A stretch of DNA of 64,000 nt, taken from assembly GCF_000327385.1 (NCBI RefSeq), contig NW_008709752.1, positions 158,083-222,082 of the forward strand, given 5' to 3'. A program made the position numbers and the translations under genes. Within the stretch, counting starts at the first letter, position 1. Every line of letters starts with the position of its first letter. Shown in pieces: positions 14,301 through 26,862 of the stretch. Below the pieces are notes generated by a model. It ran no database searches. It saw only the letters and a program-made list of their open reading frames with translations, and had not been told where the DNA came from. The DNA comes from Lottia gigantea. Taxonomy: Eukaryota > Mollusca > Gastropoda > Lottiidae.

Positions 14301-17300
14301 TAGATATTGACCCTATATGATGCTCAAGATACTATAGATTGTGATAAAGTTATTATTATATTTCTAGATATTGACCCTATATGATGCTCAAGATACTATA
14401 GATTGTGATAAAGTTATTATTATATTTCTAGATATTGACCCTATATGATGCTCAAGACACTATAGATTGTGATAAAGTTATTATTATATTTCTAGATACT
14501 GAAACTATATGATGCTCAAGATACAATAGATTGTGATAAAGTTATTATTATATTTCTAGATATTGACCCTATATGATGCTCAAGATACTATAGATTGTGA
14601 TAAAGTTATTATTATATTTCTAGATACTGAAACTATATGATGCTCAAGATACAATAGATTGTGATAAAGTTATTATTATATTTCTAGATATTGACCCTAT
14701 ATGATGCTCAAGATACAATAGATTGTGATAAAGTTATTATTATATTTCTAGATATTGACCCTATATGATGCTCAAGATACTATAGATTGTGATAAAGTTA
14801 TTAAATGGGTACAGAGCTTACAGCAAGATGATGGTAGTTTCTATGGTGATAAATGGGGTAATATATAGTAATATTTCCTATTCTAACATCACTCCTGTCT
14901 TTGAACCAGTTACCTCAACCTCTGCTTATCATATTTTTATGCAATATGTTACATAATGAATTGTGTTAACAAACCAATAATGAAATTGAGATCTACATAT
15001 TTGTACCATAGAAAGTTGCTGTTAATGACATAAGATATCCTGATGTTAATCTGTTGTAAGGTACATTAACGTTGTAGCTTGTTTCATGACCATTGTGTTT
15101 TATAACAAAGAGGTCAATTTGATTATAATAGAGTAAAAGAGTTATTAATTATGAACATTTACTCAGAATTCAAGAAGGGCATAGCGACAATCAGTTTAAC
15201 TGTTAAAGGTAAAATTTTGTACTATTACCATTGATTAATTTTTACAGATGAATTTGTTTGTCTCTTCAGGAGAGGTAGATACCAGGTTTTCATTCTGTGC
15301 TGTGGCTTGTTTATCATTATTGGTAAGTTGATAACAATTTTTAACAATTTCCATTCGAATCAAGATATCTGGGTGTTTATTTTTAAAAAAAGAGTTGGAA
15401 ACATTATATCCATCCATATAATTTATGTTTTGAATTTTAGGGTAAACGAGACAGTATTGATGTAGATAAAGCTGTAGAATATAATGTTAAATATTTATGA
15501 AATTCAGGGTAAACTAGACAGTATTGATGTAGATAAAGCTGTAGAATATAATGTTAAATATTTTATGAAATTCAGGGTAAACTAGACAGTATTGATATAG
15601 ATAAAGCTGTAGAATATAATGTTAAATATTTTATGAAATTCAGGGTAAACTAGACAGTATTGATATAGATAAAGCTGTAGAATATAATGTTAAATATTTT
15701 ATGAAATTCAGGGTAAACTAGACAGTATTGATATAGATAAAGCTGTAGAATATAATGTTAAATATTTTATGTAATTCAGGGTAAACTAGACAGTATTAAT
15801 GTAGATAAAGCTGTAGAATATAATGTTAAATATTTTATGTAATTCAGGGTAAACTAGACAGTATTAATGTAGATAAAGCTGTAGAATATAATGTTAAATA
15901 TTTTATGAAATTCAGGGTAAACTAGACAGTATTGATATAGATAAAGCTGTAGAATTTTATGTTAAATATTTTATGTAATTCAGAGTAAACTAGACAGTAT
16001 TAATGTAGATAAAGCTGTAGAATATAATGTTAAATATTTTATGTAATTCAGAGTAAACTAGACAGTATTGATATAGATAAAGCTGTAGAATTTTATGTTA
16101 AATATTTTATGTAATTCAGAGTAAACTAGACAGTATTAATGTAGATAAAGCTGTAGAATATAATGTTAAATATTTTATGTAATTCAGGGTAAACTAGACA
16201 GTATTAATGTAGATAAAGCTGTAGAATATAATGTTAAATATTTTATGTAATTCAGGGTAAACTAGACAGTATTAATGTAAATAAAGCTGCAGAATATAAT
16301 GTTAAATATTTTATGTAATTCAGGGTAAACTAGACAGTATTAATGTAAATAAAGCTGCAGAATATAATGTTAAATATTTTATGAAATTCAGAGTAAACTA
16401 GACAGTATTAATGTAGATAAAGCTGTAGAATATAATGTTAAATATTTTATGTAATTCAGGGTAAACTAGACAGTATTAATGTAAATAAAGCTGCAGAATA
16501 TAATGTTAAATATTTTATGTAATTCAGGGTAAACTAGACAGTATTAATGTAAATAAAGCTGCAGAATATAATGTTAAATATTTTATGTAATTCAGGGTAA
16601 ACTAGACAGTATTAATGTAGATAAAGCAGTAGAGTTTGTTGTATCTTGTATGAATTTTGATGGTGGTTTTGGATGTCGACCTGGCAGTGAATCACATTCG
16701 GGTCAAGTAAGTTCCATTCTATATTGAAAATACATTGTTAAATGTTCTACTGATTTCACAGTGATAGATATTGCTATACACTTTTTCACTTAATACATTT
16801 ATGCATTTTGTATCATGTTAATTGACATCATTTTAATAGTGCTTCACATGAAATCATCTTAGCCTGATATGACTCCATTTTTTTTGTAGATATATTGTTG
16901 TGTTGGTATGTTAGCTATAACAGGACAGTTACACCATATCAACGCTGATTTACTAGGTTGGTGGTTATGTGAACGTCAGTTACCTTCAGGTGGTTTAAAT
17001 GGTAAGATACATTAAAACTTTGTTCTTAAATCATTATGAATAAAACTTATTCTATATTTAATATCTTGTTGGACTCTTTCTTTATCAGCATGAAGTACCA
17101 GTATATCATTTTCAAAATCCTGATGATTTCTTTGAAAACCTTTGAGTTTTAGCATTAGCTTAAATCATCTTGGTTATATTTTAAAAGAAAAAGTAATTGG
17201 TTCAATGTTTACTTTAAGTTATCTATACCCTATAAGATAAACTCCCAAGATTTCACAAAGTGAATTTTCACTTTAGACAATATTTTCAAATATAATCAAT

Positions 17301-18166
17301 ACACTAATATAAATACCAATAATATGCCAAAACCATGTAGTAGAATTTTACCTGTGTCTGTACGTATTATATATACAATAATTCATACAATAACATTATA
17401 TTACAGGTCGTCCTGAGAAACTACCTGATGTATGTTATTCATGGTGGGTTTTAGCTTCTTTAAAAATCATCAATAGACTACAGTGGATAGATAAGGTTTG
17501 TTATTATAGCTTTACATAACCCTTAGAATAGGAATGATGTCAAAAATCAGCATGATGTCTGAGAAGCAGGAAAAATTTATAAGTCAGTGGAAATTAACAT
17601 AAGTCACCAGAATCTTTGTCATTTCTGTTAATAATTTAAGTATAGCTTGAATTGATATTATAATTATATTGATATAAACATCACTAGATGAGTTGTTTTA
17701 TATTTTCAGAATAAATTAATAGAGTTTATATTAGCATCACAAGATGAAGAAACTGGAGGGTTTGCTGACCGGCCTGGTGATATGGTAGGTGGAATGATTT
17801 GGAATTTTTTAAAAAACCTTTCTTGCTCCGTATTGACCAGTCATGTCTGATTCGAGTTCTGAAGTGTTCAGACATTTTTTTTAATTTTTTATGACAAACT
17901 TTAGCAACTGAACCAATGTAAAACACCTTAATGTTCAGATGAAGACAATTCCAAGCAATAGCCTATTAAAATTTTCAACAAAGACCTAATTTAATCTAAA
18001 TCTAATTCAATTTTTTGTTTCTCACCAGGTTGATCCATTTCATACATTATTTGGTTTAGCTGGTTTATCATTACTGGGTAATACTTCTATCAAACCTGTT
18101 AATCCAGTCTATTGTATGCCAGAGGATACTATTAGAAGAGTTGGGATTCAGTTAGATCTCTTATGA
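11358..18166 (+). CDS. RABGGTB: Rab geranylgeranyltransferase beta subunit, ten coding exons
   Basis: Beta subunit of geranylgeranyltransferase II, which attaches geranylgeranyl groups to the C-terminal cysteines of Rab GTPases presented by the Rab escort protein. Exons: 11358-11360, 11928-12035, 12357-12554, 14752-14857, 15270-15322, 16596-16706, 16890-17001, 17407-17495, 17710-17784, 18029-18166. All have GT..AG borders and the phases agree, giving 330 aa against 331 in human. The zinc ligands are visible as D238 and C240 (LPDVCYSWW) and H290 (VDPFHTLFG), the same numbers as in mammals. The prenyltransferase repeat motif GGFADRPGD is intact. The borders of exons 3, 4 and 6 carry large tandem arrays of exon edge plus splice site, described separately. 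The 330-aa form needs the first donor of exon 3 and the last acceptor of exons 4 and 6. Confidence 0.97.
12506..13013 (+). repeat. Array 1: 10 copies of RABGGTB exon 3 end plus donor, 51-bp unit
   Basis: The unit is the last 49 bases of exon 3 plus the first two bases of the intron (GT). The original copy ends at 12554, and nine more fill 12555-13013 exactly (9 x 51). All are identical except one C-to-T change in the last copy. Joining GT to TAGTG makes the donor CAG/GTTAGT at each junction. The array ends with CAG/GTAACT. The 17-codon unit reads [17 protein letters not shown] in the exon frame without a stop, and a TAG follows six bases after the last CAG. Any of the ten donors therefore keeps the phase. 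Confidence 0.97.
13164..13358. mobile_element. hAT-type nonautonomous DNA transposon (MITE), 195 bp
   Basis: The element is bounded by a perfect 8-bp target-site duplication, CAATAGAC at 13156-13163 and again at 13359-13366, the length typical of hAT elements. Its right end, read inward on the minus strand, is CAGTGTTTCCCAACCTTTTT, a classic hAT terminus. The left end shares TTCTCAACCTGG, but its outermost bases have become a run of C. It has no coding capacity. It sits in RABGGTB intron 3 between arrays 1 and 2. Confidence 0.8.
13536..14802 (+). repeat. Array 2: 20 copies of RABGGTB exon 4 start plus acceptor, 64-bp unit
   Basis: The unit is 51 bases of exon 4 (ATAYTGAMMCTATATGATGC...) followed by ATTATATTTCTAG, which recreates the acceptor for the next copy. 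Nineteen extra copies of exactly 64 bp run 13536-14751, and the twentieth is the real exon at 14752. Three variant sites (ATACTGACC, ATACTGAAA or ATATTGACC; GACACTA, GATACTA or GATACAA) alternate along the array, so it grew in steps. Entry at an upstream acceptor soon meets a stop. The first copy has a different upstream tract (CTTTTACTCTTAG), which marks the array edge. Confidence 0.97.
15441..16633 (+). repeat. Array 3: 18 copies of RABGGTB exon 6 start plus acceptor, 68-bp unit
   Basis: The unit is about 38 bases of exon 6 (GGTAAACTAGACAGTATT...) plus about 30 intron-like bases ending TTATGTAATTCAG. The first copy is 67 bp, then sixteen of 68 bp lead to the real exon at 16596. The first differs by CGAG for CTAG and has another upstream tract. 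Several copies read CAGAGTAAAC in place of CAGGGTAAAC. Splicing into any upstream copy meets a stop within about 25 codons. The array makes up most of the 1.27-kb intron 5. Confidence 0.97.
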
Positions 18167-18426
18167 TAAAGAATAATATGATACTGAATAATAGTGTAAT
18201 AGTATACTGGATAATGTTTCTAAACAATATGTGCAATGTAGGTGAGAGAACCATGCTAGACATGTAAGATTAAAGATTTTCAGTTTCAAACAATCCAGGG
18301 ATATTGTGAGCAGAATAAGCTGGGTATTTTATATTAATGATAATGATAAGGGATACAGTTGTTGTAACATTATCTATACAAGTTGATAAAGCTCAATGTC
18401 AACATTCTATAACAAGTTTCAGAATG

Positions 18427-18508
18427 AATAAAATCAGTCTTGATCAGCTGATAGAGCAAATACCTGGTACTTAGAACACTGTATGTCTTTACTCTGTGAA
18501 ATAATAAA
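18427..18508 (+). terminator. RABGGTB poly(A) signals
   Basis: AATAAA occurs at 18427-18432 and 18503-18508, 261 and 337 bp after the stop. Either fits a short 3' UTR. The next 320 bases, up to the end of MORN5 transcription, hold no gene that I can support. Confidence 0.55.
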
Positions 18509-18827
18509 TGGTTAAAAATGTTGTTGTTGGGGTTTCACTTCTGTAGTAAGTACATTGCAGTGTGCAATATGGAACTTTTTGAGTTCTGGTTACTCCTTGT
18601 TATGTATTCATGGGCAGATGAACGATATAAATGTAAGCGACGAAATAAACATGCTACTAAGACTTAAAACCGGAACTAGATCTTTATTTGTAACATTATA
18701 TTTGCAAGGACATAACACTCCTTTAAATATTGCTTGATAACTCAAAACTTCATATCTCCAGTTTAGATGAACCACATTGTCCACAACTTACAAATTAAAA
18801 CAAGAGAAAGTTGTATAATTAAACACA

Positions 18828-18833
18828 TTTATT
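18828..18833 (-). terminator. Candidate MORN5 poly(A) signal
   Basis: AATAAA on the minus strand, about 650 bp after the MORN5 stop, in AT-rich DNA. Nearer weak variants exist, so this is one candidate. It leaves about 0.3 kb between the converging MORN5 and RABGGTB transcripts. Confidence 0.35.
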
Positions 18834-19481
18834 TTAAAATATCACAGACAATATAAATAATAAATATTGTATATAAAAATTATCACAATAGACAAAATAG
18901 ACGATATCACACTATAACAAACTTCATTCACAAAATATCATCCATACAATATGAAATAATGAGAAAAATAAAATATGCCAGTCATTGATCTAAGAAAAAA
19001 TTTGAGTGGAAGTTGAGGGTTCAAATTTAACAGGAAGCTATATTCATCTTAGTTATTTAACATTATATAATAAAAACAGGACAATTGGCTTCCTCTTAAA
19101 ACTTATATTATATTATACATGTAAATTGTTTTTAAATTTTCAGTATTAGATTATGAAACATGATAACAAGTTACATATTCAAAAATGTACTTTTATAAAA
19201 ATTAATATTGAAAATGAAATTAAAATGAAGATGATTTTGGAAGATAGACCTTAGATTTTATGAGAGTAAATTAAGAGATATATAAAGAATATTGTGTTTC
19301 TATTTTGTGGAATACAGCCTGTGTTGTTACAAACCTGATCAACCAGTCAAATAAGTTTCCTTTTACAATTTTCGTTCCCAGTAAAAACAGTAAAACAGTA
19401 TGATGATATGATAAAAAACATTTATATGTTTTGTGCCCTTTGTCAGCTGTAAAAGACCATCTTATAATAAAACCATGTAGA

Positions 19482-21969
<2,488 letters not shown>

Positions 21970-21993
21970 TTTGACGCTGTTGTTAAGCAAATT

Positions 21994-22009
21994 GAGGGGA
22001 GATAACTTT
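21994..22009. promoter_or_regulatory. GAGGGGAGATAACTTT motif just upstream of MORN5
   Basis: It begins 25 bp upstream of the MORN5 ATG and matches the motif upstream of RABGGTB. The position suggests a core promoter or 5' UTR element. See the finding on this motif. Confidence 0.35.
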
Positions 22010-25000
22010 ATCAGATTTAGTCTCGATCGAAAAGACGTAACCTAGACAACAGACCACAAATATTTTAAAGATTTACCATGACTCTACACGACACGAGTTG
22101 CCATGTAATCGGCTATAATCAATCAAAATTTCCCATCCTGTTCAAAGTCGAATTTCGAAAACCGCTGATTCCGAAAAGAAGCGGCCCCCCTTCAAAGTTT
22201 CTTATCATTGCACATAGTGGAAGAATTCTCTGTGTGCTCTCTTCGATGGTCCCCTGTGTGGCCTCCCATCCATCGATTCTTAGAAACGCCACTGGCTGTG
22301 TCCTCGTGAATTTCTTGTGAGTGTGAATGCATCTTAGCTGATGAAGTGGGTTGGACAGATACTTCTTATTCTTTTCACAGACAACCGGCTATGTCATTTC
22401 ATCAGGTCTTAAAATATTATATAGGCCAATTAAAAAAACACACACCGATTTCCGATTTGCCGTATTCTTTTTCATAGAACAATTTATATAAGTTGGTTTG
22501 GGCAGTGGATAAGAAATGAATAAGCCAAATCCCATTCTTTCATTTTCTATACTGACGTAATGGACATCAATGGCAAGTGTAGCACATTCACATTGACTTT
22601 AGAGGGAACTAATTTTACATGCACAGCCTGTAGCACACGTGTCTGCACTATTTCTATTCTACTACTTCTTTGTCTTCAACGCGTTAGAAACATATATCTT
22701 CCCCTTAGCAGATGCTATGAATATGGGACCGAAACAATAAACCATAACGTTTAAAGTCTGTCTGTCAAGGGCTCTGATTAGTTGTATTCGCTGCTGTGCA
22801 ATTCAATCAAATTGCTGCATTCCGTGATGGTTATTGCAGTCAAGGTATAAAACGAAGTCCTAACACATTGAACATGGTGGATATGTTCTCTCAGAGGATT
22901 GAGAAAATGAATCCTGAACAAGATCAGCAATGAAGTTATCGATTGATTATCGTTTGTGAAAAAATCTAACCATTGAAAGAGTAGTTCGCCTTTTCAGTTC
23001 TCCTACTAGCCATGTGGTCATTCTTATTCTACCTTTTTATGACTCAGGTGATCCCATTCGACAATTCACTGCATTTTCCGTTATGCTGAATCTGTTGCAG
23101 AGCCCCAGTAGAACTTTCAAGGTAGACCGTTTGAGCCGAGCCCTTCCATCGAGCCACCCGTGATTCATGTGATTTATAGATACAGAACACAAGATTAGAC
23201 ATTGAATGAAGATTTATTATGCCACGAAAGCATCATTACAAAACAGATTTATCAACGTCATTGCAGCTACAACATCGTTCAATAACATTGCTTGGTCTTT
23301 TAAACACAAAACGAAAGATAAGTATAACAAACAGATCTTAGGGGAAATGGAATGTTTAAAAAAAATCGATAAAGTAAAAAAACAAGAAAGGAATTAACAG
23401 ATCTTAGATTTGAATCTAAAGGTTGACTTTGACAGTACATGAAATAGTTGAAATAAAGCATATAAAAACATAGTCACATGATCAACAATGAATATCATTT
23501 CATCAACTAAATCAATCCAAAACTGCTTTAAATAAATAGAAACGCTAAAAAATAAGCAAGCAAATTTAAATCTACAACGAAATTTCATTTTAATAAAAAA
23601 TCAATTTAAAAAAAGGGTATAAACGGAAGCTCATAAAATGGCAAGTAAAAGGACTATATAAGGACCTACTATAAGAACTGTTCACACATAGATAGATATC
23701 AGCAGTAAAAAAACATGTATGGCGCAAGAATTCGAAAAAGTTTGTAAAGAGATTGTAAAAGGCTTATTTGGCATTTATATGAATAGGCGATAATAACACC
23801 CTCCTTTGGGCCAATTTAAGGTAGCATAAAGGAGACCGTGAACACTAGAAAATCCCTTTACAATCCTTTCAATTTAACATCAAATTTATAAAGACAAAAA
23901 TGGTGCAATGGTGCAAAGTATTTCTCGATATTCGTTGCTTCTTGTTTGACTGGATGGCGTCTTTTCAATGATATCTTAACTTAAGTACAACGAAAAAAAG
24001 GACCAATTTTACTAACATTGTCTGTACGGTAAGTTTGAGTGAAATTGGCCTCTTAAAGCCCCCATTAGGAACGTTTGTTTCGAAACGAGAGGACCAAGTG
24101 CTAGAGTTGTGCTGGAAAGAAGTGACTGATAAGTTATGAAATGACAATATTTGAACATTGAGTAGTAAGGCGATGCATTCGAAGCATAAAATGTAAGTGA
24201 ATATGTAAAAGATACAATAGTGAAGAATGATAAAGCTGTACAATACATTTACATTATAAAGATCTGGTAGCATTGGGTGTTAAAAAAGTACAAAATAAGA
24301 CGCTATCTACAGTTGTAATGATAATCTAAATTTTCCCCATAACGAATTTAGAACATATTTCTCAACACATCGGAATGTTCGAATTAAAATAGGTCATTAT
24401 TAACCCTTCACCGTTTTTATTTTTAAATATTTTTGTTATTGTTCTATCTCAAACTCTAAAGTATAAATATGAAAAAATGAATAAGTATGAATTCAGATCT
24501 AACATTGAAATTTTTCTATTCTTTTTTCCATTCAAGACAAATCTTGCTAAAGCGAATGTTAATCATAAGGCAAGCAACCGAAAGTTTAGAAAGAAATAAG
24601 GCAATAAGTTAAATCATGCAAAAAATGGAGGGATGCTTAATAGCCGAAAAAGCGATTCTTTGATTTTAAAAAAGATTAATCATTCTCAAACATCGGAATG
24701 TCAAAATATATCATTCTATTATCTTAATAAGTAATAATAAAATCTAAATGTCACAACCTTCTCTATAAAAATAACAATAAAATGTACTACGTTATAATTA
24801 TTAAATATACATTATCATTTCTAGAAAATCAGTTTTTGTTGGTCCCAAGAATTTCGTTAAATTTCGTTAAAATCGTTATATTTTGTCAATAAGTTTGAAT
24901 GGAATGTTTACAAGTTTTTAAATTATTTGGGGATTCCGTTGAGGTAAGTGTCAACGCAGTCATTATGCAGGGCATTCTCACCCTTTTGGAACACCTCTTG

Positions 25001-25070
25001 GGATTATCAACTCGAGATATCTTAGGAAATGTAAGAATTAATTATGTTAATTAGTTAATAATCTTCGCAT
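22010..25070. other. MORN5 upstream flank and probable IF 3' UTR or downstream flank
   Basis: No exon is recognised. The 23.2-25.1 kb part is very AT-rich and lies directly after the IF stop in gene order, so some of it may be a long 3' UTR, with AATAAA candidates at 25072-25077, 24417 and 23212. About 50 bases near 22590-22650 (TGCACAGCCTGTAGCACAC) resemble a stretch near 38545-38600, which points to a dispersed repeat. Confidence 0.45.
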
Positions 25071-25071
25071 A

Positions 25072-25077
25072 TTTATT
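25072..25077 (-). terminator. Candidate IF poly(A) signal (long-tail transcript)
   Basis: AATAAA on the minus strand, about 355 bp past the stop of the last IF exon. Further AATAAA copies lie downstream, so use of a more distal site is possible. Confidence 0.35.
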
Positions 25078-25430
25078 GCCATCGACTCAATATGTTTTCC
25101 TAGTACGTCGAAGAGATCCATTGCAGGCTATACAATGTCATGTCTTCTGTTAATTGTCTTTACCTATATAGAAACATTTGGCTTCCATGGGTTGTACTGA
25201 AACCCCAGAGTTACCCTAACAAGACGGAGAGATCTAATAACAAGTAATAAATTGACTAATATTAAAATAATAATAACTAATAATAACCTCAACTAATAAT
25301 AATAATATTAATTATAATAACGAGGAGGAAATTGTGCTGTTGCTGCAATGTTGGCGTATAAATTAAGTGTAAGCCAACAATATGGATACAACATGGAATA
25401 GTGAGATGGCTCCTGGCAGTGAGCTTGTCT

Positions 25431-26862
25431 TTATGTGTAGAGCGTGTTCTGGTTGTGGCAAGCTTTCTCCTGAAATAGGAAAAATATTTCATTTATTATC
25501 GGTTAGCCTAAAGGAATATACATGTAGTCGGTTGAATATTGATATCCCTAATGATAGAAGTCCATTTTAGATATCAATTTTACTTTCAAAAGCAGAAAGT
25601 TGACTTTCCAATTCCTTTAATTTTCACCCTAATTTTAGTTTCCTGTTGGGTGTTGGAATTTGAGCTAACCGCTGAAATCCCATCTACAGCACCCGAAGTC
25701 GTAAACAGAGTTGTACCTGGAACACTTTAATAGAGTTCACTCAGCAGCTTATGTTTGTTTATCGTTCCTTAAGAGTCAACAATCATGTGAAAATTGTATT
25801 ACTTACATCTCCTTTAGGATTAAGAAGAACTGTTTTAACGTGAGCTCCTTGTCTCCATTCATCTGCATCTCTAAACACCAGATCGTAGGCATCAGCTTCA
25901 CTAGCGGCTTTTCTGGCCCAGATCTATATTACATTACAATTAATGAATCATTGGAATAGAGCAGTGATGGGGAGTACAGATCGTTAATAAAGTAGACCAA
26001 TGCATTGGGTAATGTAAAGAAGGACATATTTGGCCGGGATCTAAAATAAAACATGACCTAAACAAACGAGTAGATAACAGTAAATCGTGGCACCATTCAG
26101 CAAAATCCCTACTAATATTGGGACGTTTATATATTGCACTATCTGATGTGCTGTAGATATCGAAGTATGTTGATTTTCAGCCCGCAATAGAGTAGATTGA
26201 CCGAGTCCCCACTTATCAGTCACCCTATTAGCAAGCTACTCAGATGGATGCAGGATTTTGCAAAATTGTACTTATATAGTATTTAGGTCTGTGAGCTCTC
26301 CAAACTCAACTAACCCTCTCTGATTGATGATAAGAATCTTACCTTAACACTAGCTCCAGCTTTCAAGACGAAATTCCTAAAGTGATAAACTTGTTCTCTG
26401 TATGTTTCATTATCTACTGTACGTTTGATTCTAAAACCATCGAGATCTACATCCTGAATTATACAAATTTATCATAATCAGTTGAATGGGGGTTAAGAAC
26501 CGTGGTTGGCGTTGAAAATGTTCTTTTTCTTTTGGGAAACGTCTGTGGGGTGATTGTGTTGGACGTTATCAAACGACATTTTAAAGTATTATGACCACCT
26601 GCGACCACCATAAGGGGAAAGACCTTAAACAAATCAAGCATGGTTTTAATTATCAAAACGCCGTGTCTACTACACTATGTATATATCTAAACTGAATGAA
26701 GTGTACTTACCCTCTTATTTCCAGCAGTACTGGTGTTCTCCAGACAGATGTATCGTCCTTGAGGGTCGACATCAGCAATAGAGACTGGTCCATTCTGAGT
26801 CCTCTGGTAGGTGGTTTTAGCTGATACTTCCCCTCGCATCATCTTCATACCAAGGTTCGAGT
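25431..26862 (-). CDS. IF gene: lamin-tail-domain exons and C-terminal exon
   Basis: Four exons. 26862-26711 opens DSNLGMKMMRGEVS. 26453-26343 carries DVDLDGFRIKRTVDNETY. 25923-25807 carries IWARKAASEADAYDLVF and ends LLNPKGD. 25469-25431 reads EKACHNQNTLYT then TAA. Entry to the first is in phase 1, and all later joins are phase 0. Together they make the immunoglobulin-like lamin tail fold. The assignment of the final 12 codons rests only on a good acceptor (TATTTCAG) and matching phase. Confidence 0.88.

Noticed and set aside
12506-16633. CRISPR array or satellite DNA
   Set aside because: Units follow each other without spacers, differ between the three arrays, and each copies an exon edge of the host gene.
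11361-18028. C/D box snoRNAs in RABGGTB introns, as in mammals
   Set aside because: TGATGA-like and CTGA strings occur (for example near 11428 and 17535), but none has C and D boxes at suitable spacing with a terminal stem.
18555-18737. 60-codon frame between RABGGTB and MORN5
   Set aside because: Short, no family features, and lies just past the RABGGTB poly(A) signals.
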